Assembly: GCF_001435955.1 (NCBI RefSeq)
Contig: NZ_AYYT01000016.1
Location: 1-45,580, forward strand
DNA: 45,580 nucleotides
Origin: Ligilactobacillus salivarius DSM 20555 = ATCC 11741
GTDB lineage: Bacteria; Bacillota; Bacilli; Lactobacillales; Lactobacillaceae
Reading direction: 5' to 3'
Numbering within the stretch: the stretch's first letter is position 1; each line of letters opens with the position of its first letter. This document shows positions 19,259 to 27,616 of the stretch, in pieces. The notes below the pieces were generated by a model that saw only the letters and a list, made by a program, of their open reading frames with translations, had not been told where the DNA came from and did no database searches. The position numbers were made by a program, and so were the translations under genes.

Positions 19259-20871
19259 TATTCCAACCCCCTACAAAATACAATACTTATACTAATAATA
19301 AGTATTGCAATAGTACTTATTATGAACGTCACATAGTTCCACCATGTAGCCTTAGAATTAATTTGAATTATATCTCCGCGTTCAACTTTTAATTTTAAAA
19401 TACTACCTACTTTTATCTTTGTATTTTTGTCATTTACCCTTACTTCATAAGGAATACCCTTATATAGAAAAAATGGTACTTGATTTGCTTTTTTATCTAC
19501 CTTTAAAATAATACTATTATAACTTGTCTTAGACACAGTGTATCTATGACTCATTTTGCCAATTATAACTTGTTTATTTTTCCCAATTAAAGCGTAGTCC
19601 ATATCCCCTTCTGTTAGTTTTGAAATCTCTCCAACATAATTGTCATTGTTTATATAATATCTGATTGGATCGTCATTCACAGTATTATGATATGTCCTAA
19701 CAGATCCTACAGTCAGTAATGACATAATCATGAATAGGAAAATAAAACTTGACTTTGTATTTACTTTGTTAGAATTTTCTTTCAAAAATAAAACACAACT
19801 TACTGTTAATAAAATCATTACTATTGATAACAATCTTCCTGTAAATTGAATGATCCCTACTGGAGTTTGTGGTAAGCTAGCTGGCAACGGAATTATATTT
19901 AAGGTCAATATATATATAATCCCCGCTCCTAAAATATATTTTTTCCAGCTTCCATTAGCTTTAGATACTATAGATGTCACTAACAAGATACATAGTAATA
20001 CAAAACATATAATTCCTATGTTGAAAATTATGCTTTTATCAGCTATGTTATTCTGCAACATCGCCTTTAATGACTCCCACATATCAATAGAGTTTATTCC
20101 ACGCCAAGTTGTTGCTATTCTATTTTGCAGTGATATGTTTGCAATATTGGCAACTGTGAATATAATTATTGGTATTGTTAATATTCCTGCACTAGTAAAA
20201 TAACCTATCTCTTTTAAACTTAATTTTCTCGTAAATATACTATATATTTCAGCAACAATAATTAATAAAAATGCCAAAATCGATGATATCATATGTGAGT
20301 TAATAATCATTCCCATACCTAGTGCTAAGTATAATATTCCTATCTTTTTATTATTCCAAATTAGATAACACCCTAACATCGTCAATGGTAAAAAAGCATA
20401 GGCTAAAGCCTCTCCTAGCGCATTTCTCGAGTACATCAACGTTAAATGATAAGCATTAAGTTGATAAAGAATTACACCCATTAATCTTATATAATGATTA
20501 TTACTCAACTTCCTCACTAACAAATAAGTGTTTAAAATTGTTAATATGTTCAATAGATAAAAACCTATGAATAATGCATGCATAGGACTATTTAACAGTA
20601 CTCTAGGGATAATAAATATTAATCCTGATAGCCACGGATACATTCCATTGAATACCTCTCCCACATTACCATAACCCATGAAGTTTACAATTGGTGGTAA
20701 TTCCTTATTTTTTATAGCATCTGCGACAGATTCAAATCTTATTAAATGTATTTGACCATCCATTGTTAATTTAAAGAAATGTCCTATAAACGCTGGATAA
20801 GTTGATATGAAAGCTAGTACTAAAAAAAATAGTGCTAACATTATTTTAGATATTAGGTTACTTCTTTTCAT
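19258..20871 (-). CDS. PTPS-related polytopic membrane protein, copy 2
   Basis: About 537 residues from the ATG at 20871, preceded by GAGGGGGG; a TTG at 20886 lies within that ribosome binding region. It is the tandem paralogue of the gene at 16552-18201, with the same topology: signal-anchor helix, LTMDGQIHLIRF extracytoplasmic motif, a conserved block up to about residue 190, and a soluble loop before the final helix. It is probably a GT-C-like transferase or a glycan-modifying partner. Two copies separated by one glycosyltransferase imply duplication of a two-gene module followed by divergence of the outside loop. Confidence 0.7.
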   Translation of the reverse strand: MKRSNLISKIMLALFFLVLAFISTYPAFIGHFFKLTMDGQIHLIRFESVADAIKNKELPPIVNFMGYGNVGEVFNGMYPWLSGLIFIIPRVLLNSPMHALFIGFYLLNILTILNTYLLVRKLSNNHYIRLMGVILYQLNAYHLTLMYSRNALGEALAYAFLPLTMLGCYLIWNNKKIGILYLALGMGMIINSHMISSILAFLLIIVAEIYSIFTRKLSLKEIGYFTSAGILTIPIIIFTVANIANISLQNRIATTWRGINSIDMWESLKAMLQNNIADKSIIFNIGIICFVLLCILLVTSIVSKANGSWKKYILGAGIIYILTLNIIPLPASLPQTPVGIIQFTGRLLSIVMILLTVSCVLFLKENSNKVNTKSSFIFLFMIMSLLTVGSVRTYHNTVNDDPIRYYINNDNYVGEISKLTEGDMDYALIGKNKQVIIGKMSHRYTVSKTSYNSIILKVDKKANQVPFFLYKGIPYEVRVNDKNTKIKVGSILKLKVERGDIIQINSKATWWNYVTFIISTIAILIISISIVFCRGLE

Positions 20872-20886
20872 CTTTTCCCCCCTCAA

Positions 20887-21888
20887 TTATTTTAATTCCT
20901 TCCTATAATTACTCCAGCTTCGCAACCTAAACATCAATCTAGCTAGCGCTCGCATTTTCAGTTTTATGAAAAATACTGGTAAAAATCTTGGTGACATGCA
21001 ATCCTTTAATTTCATCTGCTTGATAGCTTCATTGATTGTTTTATTTTTTAATAATTCGTTAGATTTACGTACTTTAGAGCCATAATCACTATTATCACCA
21101 TAGTTAAATATCTCTCTAACCATCATGATATTCATTTGAATTACTGTGTATTGATAAAATGCTTGTTTTAATTCTGGAATATTATTGAAGATATCCTCTT
21201 GTACAACCTCTAGAGACTCTATATATCCAGGAATCTTACTTTGTTTATTTTTTCCTCTCATTACTGAAACATTATCTATTGAGTAATGATATAGAATTGT
21301 ATTATCAGAGGTTATCTTCTTACATTTTTGCATATATCTTACTAAAAACTCACTATCTTCTGATAATTTCAAGTCTTCATTAAACCTTACATTGTTCTCA
21401 TGTACTGTTTCAGTTCGATAGGCTTTTCCCCAAACCGTCATATATTTGGTTGGATTACTCAACATTACAGATAAAGCTTCAACCCTAGTATTAGGTACTT
21501 CTGCTAGTAATACTGGAGTATTACCATGTTCAAAGTTGAATATCACCAAATCACTGTTACTTTGTGCAACTATATTTTTTAAATTCTTTAATGATCCTTC
21601 TACATAATAATCATCAGAATCTAAAAATAAGAGATACTCACCTTGCGCTTGATTAATTCCCTTATTTCTTGCGAAAGATACGCCACCAATTGTACTAGTA
21701 AAATGGATGTTGCCATTGTCTTTCATAAAATCATGGACTAATTCAACCGTTCCATCTTGAGAACCATCATCGACTATGATGATTTCGTATTCTGATTTAT
21801 CTAGCTGTTTCGTAACACTTTCAATTGCCCTAATAATTGTCTTTTTCGAATTATATGTAGGTATTATAAACGAAAATGTGATATCCAT
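20887..21888 (-). CDS. GT2 glycosyltransferase
   Basis: 333 residues. The N-terminal GT-A domain shows SFIIPTYNSKKTIIRAIESV, IIIVDDGSQDGT, GVSFARNKGI and the LFLDSDDYY metal motif, the classic EpsJ-type set. The C-terminal third is a basic region that could contact the membrane. It follows a terminator hairpin in the gap after the DUF4422 gene and ends at the copy 2 membrane gene, so it may be read from partial read-through or a weak local promoter. Confidence 0.88.
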   Translation of the reverse strand: MDITFSFIIPTYNSKKTIIRAIESVTKQLDKSEYEIIIVDDGSQDGTVELVHDFMKDNGNIHFTSTIGGVSFARNKGINQAQGEYLLFLDSDDYYVEGSLKNLKNIVAQSNSDLVIFNFEHGNTPVLLAEVPNTRVEALSVMLSNPTKYMTVWGKAYRTETVHENNVRFNEDLKLSEDSEFLVRYMQKCKKITSDNTILYHYSIDNVSVMRGKNKQSKIPGYIESLEVVQEDIFNNIPELKQAFYQYTVIQMNIMMVREIFNYGDNSDYGSKVRKSNELLKNKTINEAIKQMKLKDCMSPRFLPVFFIKLKMRALARLMFRLRSWSNYRKELK

Positions 21889-21920
21889 ATTTCCACATCC
21901 TATTCTTTTGCCCTGATAAA

Positions 21921-21948
21921 ATAAAAAGCCAGCAAAATTTGCTAGCTC
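21921..21948 (-). terminator. intrinsic terminator after the first cluster gene
   Basis: On the minus strand AGCTAGCAAA pairs with TTTTGCTGGCT with one G-U pair, followed by TTTTTATTTT. It lies in the 81-base gap between the DUF4422 gene and the next glycosyltransferase of the same direction. Confidence 0.75.
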
Positions 21949-21969
21949 TTCTCCCCTTATTGGTAATGC

Positions 21970-22782
21970 TTAAAAGCTATTTTCATATTTTTTATTAAAA
22001 AATTTAGCTTTTAAAAATGCTGTGCCTTTCTTCCACCAATTTACTCCCTCTACATATACAATTGGTAGCTCTTTGACACGTTTCTTATCAATAACACCAT
22101 TTTCAAATTGTTTTTCTAGCCAAACGTTAAAGATAATTTCACTTACACGTCCATAGAAACGTTGTTGGAAAGCATCCAAATTTTGCGTTCCCAGACGTTT
22201 TTCAAGTTCAAATAAGATATCAAATAACCATGTGCAATAGGCGTCTAACAAATCTTTTCTCATAATAACCATATTAAACATATATCCTGAAGTCTTATTT
22301 ATTACCTTCTCATATGTATCAGCATATTCTGGATATTTTTCCCTAATAATATCGGAAGTTACATCTAACTGGTTTGAATAATGTGTATGCTTATAATGTG
22401 AATATAGAGTTTCAATATAATATCTTCTCTTTCTAGGTAATATCACATCATACTTATCTAGCATTGGTTCTAATTCAGCTTTTGTAACAAGCCAATTAAG
22501 CCTATCCTTACCATGATGATAATTCTTTCCACCAAAATGACGTCTATAATGAGCTAAGCCGATATATTCAGCATCTACATGCTTCCATGCCCAATATAAA
22601 GCTGTTAATTCACTATATCTATCATTTTTATCAGAAATATTATCTCCAACATTGTCTTTTTGATATCTTAAGTCTTTATCTTTATTCAATTCGGCACCTA
22701 CATGAATTGGTAAATACAAATCATCCGTAGGCATTTTATATTTCTTGTGAGTAGCAATTACTACTTCTACCTTTTTTTCCAA
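21970..22782 (-). CDS. DUF4422 glycosyltransferase
   Basis: About 270 residues from a TTG at 22782, seven bases after GAGGAG. The in-frame GTG at 22797 lies inside that ribosome binding site. DUF4422 hallmarks are VVIATHKKYKMP, ELTALYWAWKH, the GLAHYRRHF motif, and MFNMVIMRKDL in the C-terminal half. The family is a GT-A-like group found in capsule and EPS loci and thought to transfer galactofuranose or hexose residues. The donor here is unknown. It is the first gene of the cluster, behind an extended -10 promoter. Confidence 0.85.
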   Translation of the reverse strand: MEKKVEVVIATHKKYKMPTDDLYLPIHVGAELNKDKDLRYQKDNVGDNISDKNDRYSELTALYWAWKHVDAEYIGLAHYRRHFGGKNYHHGKDRLNWLVTKAELEPMLDKYDVILPRKRRYYIETLYSHYKHTHYSNQLDVTSDIIREKYPEYADTYEKVINKTSGYMFNMVIMRKDLLDAYCTWLFDILFELEKRLGTQNLDAFQQRFYGRVSEIIFNVWLEKQFENGVIDKKRVKELPIVYVEGVNWWKKGTAFLKAKFFNKKYENSF

Positions 22783-22880
22783 GAGATTTCTCCTCACTTA
22801 GATATACAAATAATTAAATAAAATTTCACTAAGAAATCTATTCTGTAATCAATTTCATAAAATTAATTACTACCTTCACT

Positions 22881-22889
22881 ACTATATCA
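22881..22889 (-). promoter_or_regulatory. extended -10 promoter of the polysaccharide cluster
   Basis: The minus strand reads TGATATAGT (TG, one base, TATAGT), preceded by AT-rich DNA without a good -35. It would give a leader of about 90 bases to the TTG start at 22782. Confidence 0.5.
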
Positions 22890-23014
22890 TAATATTAGCA
22901 AATTGTATTTAAAAAATTTTGTCATGGGTATTATTCTTTAAACTTTATTAAAGTCCATTTCACTAATTTCCATAAATTTAGTAGTATATAGATATTACGA
23001 AAGTGAGGTATTTT

Positions 23015-23656
23015 ATGCGAAATTTTTTATCATTACTTGGTAAGATCTTCTTGTTTATTGTTTTTATCGTGTTATCACAGTTGCCATTGCTACTTATTGA
23101 AAGTCATTATTCAATGGGGATCATCGCGCCACTCGTTATCCTCTGTTATCTAATATTAATTGGAATCCTGCTTTATATCGTTAAACGCGTAAAAGGTGAA
23201 TCACCGTTTAAAAAAATCACAGGGAAAAATGTTAGATTCATTCTTGCAGCTTATGTTGTTATGATTCTCGCTAAGGGTATTTTGTTGACTTTAATGACAA
23301 AAGTTTATCATCAAACAACAAGCGCTAATGATAAAGCTCTAAATGCTTTAGTCACTGATAGAACTGCTTTATTAATGACTATATTAGTTGTTGTTTTGGT
23401 TCCTATTACTGAAGAATTGCTTTATCGTGGTGTGTTTACGAGTTTCTTCTTTAAAAACCAGCCATTTTGGCAAGTAGCTATGAGTGGGGTTATCTTTGGT
23501 TTAATGCATTCTAGCACAAACTTCATCTCTGCTTTAGTTTACGTTACAATGGGATGGATTTTAGCTTATGTCTATGTACATACTCGAAATCTTTCTAACA
23601 GTTTAACCCTTCATATTTTAAATAACGCTCCGTTTATTGCAGTATTGTTCAATTAA
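23015..23656 (+). CDS. CPBP family intramembrane metalloprotease
   Basis: About 213 residues from the ATG at 23015, with AAGTGAGG eight bases upstream. A GTG at 23003 lies within that ribosome binding site. Five to seven membrane segments surround the CPBP/Abi motifs: EELLYRGVF (Glu-Glu-x3-Arg), FGLMHSS (His) and LHILNN (His-x3-Asn). These are the glutamic-type/metal-site residues of CAAX-protease-like membrane proteins. In lactic acid bacteria such genes are often linked to bacteriocin self-immunity, but no bacteriocin gene is seen here. It is transcribed away from the polysaccharide cluster. Confidence 0.9.
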   Translation: MRNFLSLLGKIFLFIVFIVLSQLPLLLIESHYSMGIIAPLVILCYLILIGILLYIVKRVKGESPFKKITGKNVRFILAAYVVMILAKGILLTLMTKVYHQTTSANDKALNALVTDRTALLMTILVVVLVPITEELLYRGVFTSFFFKNQPFWQVAMSGVIFGLMHSSTNFISALVYVTMGWILAYVYVHTRNLSNSLTLHILNNAPFIAVLFN

Positions 23657-23691
23657 AAATGAGGCTGGGACTCAAATCCCAACCTCATTTT
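23657..23691. terminator. bidirectional terminator between CPBP and yigZ
   Basis: AAATGAGG, one base, TGGGA, then a CTCAAA loop, then TCCCA, one base, CCTCATTT. The long stem has A-rich and T-rich flanks and serves both convergent genes. Confidence 0.88.
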
Positions 23692-24335
23692 TATTTATAT
23701 AGTTCATATGGCACTTCGACATATTTTTCCTGACCTTCTTCTACTTCAACTTGTCCGTTCATTAAATCAACAATTGTCGCAGTAAAAGATTCAACTTCTG
23801 GCGTATCAACATAAACTACTGCCGTAACATCAGTCATAAATACCGTATCACTTACATTTACCTGATTATTTTCAAGATAGTTTTGCAATTTACCCCAGGC
23901 AGAGTAACTAACTTTTAATGATAATTCTGTCTGAACTACTTTTCTTACTACTCCAACATGTTCGATTGCATTAGAAGTCGCATTACTATAAGCTCTGATT
24001 AGACCACCAGCACCTAGCTTGATACCACCGAAATAGCGAGTAACTACTGCTGTGACATTATGCAATTCAAGATTCTTCAAAACTTCTAGAATTGGTACTC
24101 CTGCTGTCCCAGAAGGCTCACCATTATCACTTTCACGTTGAATTTCATCATTCAATCCAATCATATAAGCAAAACAATTATGTGTAGCCTTACGGTGTTT
24201 GGTCTTAATCTCATCTATAAACGCTCTGGCCTCTTCTTCCGTTTCAGTTCGAGCCAAAGAACAGATAAACTCTGATTTTTTTATTTCAATCGTTGCTTCG
24301 CCGTTTTCTTTAATTGTTAGATATGGTTTCTTCAA
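23691..24335 (-). CDS. yigZ: YigZ/IMPACT family protein
   Basis: 214 residues from a TTG start preceded by AAAAGGGAG. The N-terminal UPF0029 domain has KKSEFICSL, the HNCFAYMIG segment, SDNGEPSGTAGVPIL and VVTRYFGGIKLGAGGLIRAY, which define the family. The C-terminal ferredoxin-like domain is DUF1949. Its proposed role is in translation control or ribosome association, and no reaction is firmly established. It is 15 bases downstream of the HAD gene and probably co-transcribed. Confidence 0.93.
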   Translation of the reverse strand: MKKPYLTIKENGEATIEIKKSEFICSLARTETEEEARAFIDEIKTKHRKATHNCFAYMIGLNDEIQRESDNGEPSGTAGVPILEVLKNLELHNVTAVVTRYFGGIKLGAGGLIRAYSNATSNAIEHVGVVRKVVQTELSLKVSYSAWGKLQNYLENNQVNVSDTVFMTDVTAVVYVDTPEVESFTATIVDLMNGQVEVEEGQEKYVEVPYELYK

Positions 24336-24350
24336 AATTGACTCCCTTTT

Positions 24351-25016
24351 CTAATAATTATTTTTTAGATATTCACGCACAGAAATCAAATCATCCAAAA
24401 CAGCCACTGTCGTCTTTCTTTGTTCTTCTGTTGGTTGGATGATATCAGGAACCATGATTACTGGAATTTCAGCGTTATTAGCAGCCTTAATTCCATTAAA
24501 TGAGTCTTCTATTACTATCGTCTTTTCTTTGGCAGGTGCCCCACTCTTCTTCCAAGCCTTGTTAAATATATCTGGTGCTGGTTTAGCCTCAGCTACATCA
24601 TCTGCAGAAATAATCGTCTCAAAAGAAGCTGGATCAACATCTGTATGTTCTAAGAAAAATTCGATTTCACTCTTGTAGTTACTTGAAGCTAAAGTATAAG
24701 CAATGTCATTTGCTTGAAGATATTGTGATAGCTCTACGAAACCTGGTTTTAATTTCAATTCTCCTGCTTCAACTAAAGGATGAACATTTTCTTCACTAAT
24801 ACGCAAAAAGTCATCAATGAGTTGAGCATCGCCACCATAATCTTCAATCATTTGTGCTCTCATCGCATCTGTTCCAGCACCAATAAACTGCTTGTAATAA
24901 GCCAATGAGTAATCCATGCCAAGCTTATCAGCAGCTATTTGATTAGCTTCATAATAAACCTTTTCTGAATCAAAAATAACGCCGTCCATGTCAAATATTA
25001 CTAAATCCAAATTCAT
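24351..25016 (-). CDS. HAD-family phosphatase (beta-phosphoglucomutase-like)
   Basis: 221 residues with all four HAD motifs: DMDGVIFDSE (nucleophile Asp and acid/base Asp), TLASSNYKS, K in EAKPAPD, and EDSFNGIKAA. The helical cap between motifs I and II puts it in the subfamily with beta-phosphoglucomutase and small sugar- or nucleotide-phosphate phosphatases. The substrate cannot be told. GGGTAGG precedes the ATG. Confidence 0.9.
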   Translation of the reverse strand: MNLDLVIFDMDGVIFDSEKVYYEANQIAADKLGMDYSLAYYKQFIGAGTDAMRAQMIEDYGGDAQLIDDFLRISEENVHPLVEAGELKLKPGFVELSQYLQANDIAYTLASSNYKSEIEFFLEHTDVDPASFETIISADDVAEAKPAPDIFNKAWKKSGAPAKEKTIVIEDSFNGIKAANNAEIPVIMVPDIIQPTEEQRKTTVAVLDDLISVREYLKNNY

Positions 25017-25105
25017 AGTCCTACCCTTCCATGATTAATATCTAAAAGTTACTATTATCATTCTAACAAATTTCACTAGAAAGGTCGCAGGATATGTTCT
25101 ATTCG

Positions 25106-26461
25106 TTATTTTTTACTGTCATCACGCAAGATAATTGCCAAAATTAATCCTACAATTTCCAAGATGCAGAAAAATCCAAAGGCATAGTGATAACCAATTA
25201 TTTCACTTAATGTGTGTCCGCCAGCTACTATAATAATCATCGCCAAAGCTACCCCTAGACTACCTAACAACTGACGTACAGTCGTAGTTATCGCAGTTCC
25301 ATGAGGAATCATATTTTCAGGAAGTGAGTTGGCTCCCATAGTTGTAGCTGGCATCATGACAAAGGCGTTACCTCCTTCAATGATACAGGCAATTAGGATC
25401 ATTCCCAGTACATTTAGATGGTAGCTGAAGATAAATAGAATTGCCCAACCTACAACTAGCATTACCATACCTATCAACAGTGTAATTTTAAATCCTACTT
25501 TGTCAGCTAAACGACCGGAAACTAGATTCAAAATACTCAATAAAGCTGCTGGTGGAACTAATGCTAAACCTGACACTAACGGATTAACATGCAAAATTCG
25601 TTGATAATACAATGGATATACGATTGTTACTACAATCAATGAAATGTAAGCAAAACCTGTTAATAGAACGCCAATATCAAAGTTCGCTACTTTCAAAACT
25701 CGTAATTGAAGCAAGGGATCCTTAACTCTAAATTGACGCAAAATAAAGGCTATAAACAAGATTACACTAACAATTAAAATCAAATATAATGGCAAAGTTA
25801 ACTGCTTAGTGCCTAATTCATTTACAAAATACAACAATCCGATAAAGCTAAGTGAATAGATAACGGAGATGAAGTCTAACTGGCTTTCTTTACGTTCCAT
25901 TACATCGCGCATATTAAAGATCGCACTGACAAAGATTAACGCAATTACTAACAAGAAGAACCAGAATAAGCCTTGCCAACTAATATAATTTAAAATAATA
26001 CCAGAAATAATTGGACCACAAGCTAAGGCTGATCCCATAACTAAACCAGCCAATCCCATGACTTCGGCGCGTCCTTCTTTAGCGGTTATCGTCATTAAGA
26101 CTGATTGATAAGATGGAAATAAAATACCTACCGCAACTGCTTCTAGACCTCTCCCTAATAGAGCGATTGGAAAATTAGGAGCTAAAATAATCATTAATGT
26201 TCCTAATTCGAAGATTGCTAGTACCGTTAAGTACATTTTCTTAAAAGATAGATTCTTCAACAACCAAGGACTAACCGGCATCATGATACACATAATCAGC
26301 ATAAAACCGGTTGTTAGCCATTGAATCGTTGGTGCATCTACATTGAAAAACTTCATTAAAGTAGGATAAGCTGTCGATAAAGAGGACTGACTAATCGACA
26401 TGGTAAAAGTTCCTAACAATAAAGTAAATACAAAAGCTTTTCTTTGGGCTTTAGTCATCAT
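25106..26461 (-). CDS. MFS multidrug transporter, DHA2 family
   Basis: 451 residues and 13-14 membrane segments. Motifs are QSSLSTAYPTLMKFF with the following IQWLTTGFMLIMCIMMPVS in helices 1-2, LGRGLEAVAVGILFPSYQSV, and ATTMGANSLPENMIPHGTA near helix 11, the pattern of EmrB/QacA-type proton antiporters. It would export hydrophobic drugs or cell-made compounds. It is monocistronic. Its promoter region carries a 16-bp-period direct repeat that could bind a regulator, but no regulator gene is adjacent. Confidence 0.9.
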   Translation of the reverse strand: MMTKAQRKAFVFTLLLGTFTMSISQSSLSTAYPTLMKFFNVDAPTIQWLTTGFMLIMCIMMPVSPWLLKNLSFKKMYLTVLAIFELGTLMIILAPNFPIALLGRGLEAVAVGILFPSYQSVLMTITAKEGRAEVMGLAGLVMGSALACGPIISGIILNYISWQGLFWFFLLVIALIFVSAIFNMRDVMERKESQLDFISVIYSLSFIGLLYFVNELGTKQLTLPLYLILIVSVILFIAFILRQFRVKDPLLQLRVLKVANFDIGVLLTGFAYISLIVVTIVYPLYYQRILHVNPLVSGLALVPPAALLSILNLVSGRLADKVGFKITLLIGMVMLVVGWAILFIFSYHLNVLGMILIACIIEGGNAFVMMPATTMGANSLPENMIPHGTAITTTVRQLLGSLGVALAMIIIVAGGHTLSEIIGYHYAFGFFCILEIVGLILAIILRDDSKK

Positions 26462-26515
26462 ACATTCTCAACTCTCTTCAATAAATTTTACACTATTATC
26501 ATAGTTCTATTTAGA

Positions 26516-26543
26516 AATTTTGTAAATTAGTAATTTTGTAAAT
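26516..26543. repeat. tandem 12-mer repeat in divergent promoter region
   Basis: Two exact copies of AATTTTGTAAAT separated by four bases (16-base period), upstream of the MFS gene at its likely -35 zone and upstream of the divergent small membrane gene. The helical-turn spacing (about 1.5 turns) is suggestive of an operator, not proof of one. Confidence 0.5.
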
Positions 26544-26570
26544 AAAATCTTTTTTATTCTTATTTTTAAA

Positions 26571-26584
26571 TGTAAACGGTTCCC
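26571..26584. promoter_or_regulatory. possible CcpA cre site
   Basis: TGTAAACGGTTCCC matches the cre consensus TGWNANCGNTNWCA at all but two defined positions. It sits over the -35 region of the promoter of the 54-residue membrane protein. Confidence 0.35.
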
Positions 26585-26600
26585 AAAGACGATAATTTTA

Positions 26601-26609
26601 TGCTATAAT
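26601..26609 (+). promoter_or_regulatory. extended -10 promoter for small membrane protein
   Basis: TGCTATAAT is a perfect extended -10 element about 40 bases before the start codon. No convincing -35 is present. Confidence 0.65.
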
Positions 26610-26648
26610 TTATATGAATAGAATAGCTTTTTAAGGATGGTGATAATT

Positions 26649-26813
26649 ATGAACGGTAAGACTTTACGATTATTATTTTCAGTTGGTATTATGGCTTTTG
26701 TCCTATTTTCTGGTTATCTGGGCGAGTACGATGCTAAAAAATACATCGATATTATCCTTCTAATCATCGCCTTGCTTATTATTCCTAGACCTAAGCTTTC
26801 TTTCAGATTATAA
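26649..26813 (+). CDS. small membrane protein, 54 residues
   Basis: A short gene with an ATG at 26649, AAGGATGGTGAT as ribosome binding site, a perfect extended -10 upstream and a terminator right after the TAA. The product has two hydrophobic helices (about residues 7-24 and 33-46) joined by a charged turn (GEYDAKKY), and a basic end (PRPKLSFRL). The complete transcription unit argues that it is real. It resembles small uncharacterised membrane proteins of lactobacilli, and no function can be assigned. Confidence 0.75.
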   Translation: MNGKTLRLLFSVGIMAFVLFSGYLGEYDAKKYIDIILLIIALLIIPRPKLSFRL

Positions 26814-26823
26814 TAAACACGTG

Positions 26824-26853
26824 GAAGTTGGATGTAGATTCAACTTCTTTTTT
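26824..26853 (+). terminator. terminator of the small membrane protein gene
   Basis: GAAGTTG, a GATGTAGATT loop, CAACTTC, then TTTTTTG. It occupies the apparent open frame upstream of the HD gene, showing that the HD protein does not start there. A TGTTATACT extended -10 begins at its end (26853-26861) and probably drives the HD gene. Confidence 0.8.
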
Positions 26854-26889
26854 GTTATACTATCTTCTAAGAAAGAAGTGATCTACTAT

Positions 26890-27546
26890 ATGAACGAACT
26901 TACTAAATTATCCAAAATTAAAGCATATACTAAATCTAAGCTTGGAGCCGATAAAACTGGACATGGCTATGATCATATTAAACGCGTCGTAACTATGGCA
27001 AAAAAAATTCTAGAAAATGAATCTGCCGATAAGTTAGTTACACTAGCTGCAGCTTATTTACATGACACGATTGATGATAAACTTGTCTCTGATCCAAAAT
27101 CTGCTTTGGCCGAACTTCAAGAATTTCTAGCATCTTTAGAATTTACTTCAGCACAAATTGAAGAAATTAGCTTTATCATCACACATATGTCTTTTGCACA
27201 TTCACTACAAGATGATGACTTCCAACTTCCCCTATCCGGACAAATTGTACAAGATGCTGACTGGCTAGATGCGATTGGCGCAATTGGCATCACTCGAGCA
27301 ATTTATTACGGTGGTCATCATGGCGAAAAAATCTATAATCCGGTATTAGCTCCACGCACCAATATGACTAGAGAAGAATACCGTAACCTCGATGATGAAA
27401 CTATCATTAACCACTTCTACGAAAAACTCTTGAAGTTAAAAGATATGTTAAATACTCCAACTGCTAAGAAGATTGCGGAGCATCGCCAACAAGTCATGCT
27501 TGATTTTCTAACAGAATTTAAAAATGAATGGAATTCTCTTGCTTAA
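26890..27546 (+). CDS. HD-domain phosphohydrolase
   Basis: About 218 residues from the ATG at 26890. The frame is open further upstream, but that part is a terminator. The metal-binding HD pattern is complete: HGYDHIKRVV (first His), AAAYLHDTID (His-Asp) and IVQDADWLDAIGAIGI (last Asp). It is similar to YpgQ/YedJ-type HD proteins that hydrolyse nucleoside triphosphates to the monophosphate and pyrophosphate. The substrate is inferred from the family only. It is probably transcribed alone, ahead of the MerR gene, which has its own promoter. Confidence 0.88.
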   Translation: MNELTKLSKIKAYTKSKLGADKTGHGYDHIKRVVTMAKKILENESADKLVTLAAAYLHDTIDDKLVSDPKSALAELQEFLASLEFTSAQIEEISFIITHMSFAHSLQDDDFQLPLSGQIVQDADWLDAIGAIGITRAIYYGGHHGEKIYNPVLAPRTNMTREEYRNLDDETIINHFYEKLLKLKDMLNTPTAKKIAEHRQQVMLDFLTEFKNEWNSLA

Positions 27547-27551
27547 AATCC

Positions 27552-27582
27552 TTGCCTTAGAGTCTACTCCAAGGTGTAAACT
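27552..27582 (+). promoter_or_regulatory. MerR-type promoter with 19-bp spacer and operator
   Basis: TTGCCT (-35, 27552-27557) and TAAACT (-10, 27577-27582) are separated by exactly 19 bases. The spacer and the end of the -35 hold the inverted repeat CCTTAGAGTCTACTCCAAGG (27555-27574), whose 9-base arms differ at one position. This over-long spacer with a central dyad is the hallmark of promoters twisted and activated by MerR-family proteins. The gene just downstream encodes one, so autoregulation is the simplest reading. Confidence 0.85.
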
Positions 27583-27616
27583 TTAGACAGTAAGAATTAT
27601 AGATGAGGTAATTACT

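Noticed and set aside
26821-26889. N-terminal extension of the HD protein
   Set aside because: The extension is a terminator hairpin with a T tract; the ribosome binding site supports the ATG at 26890.
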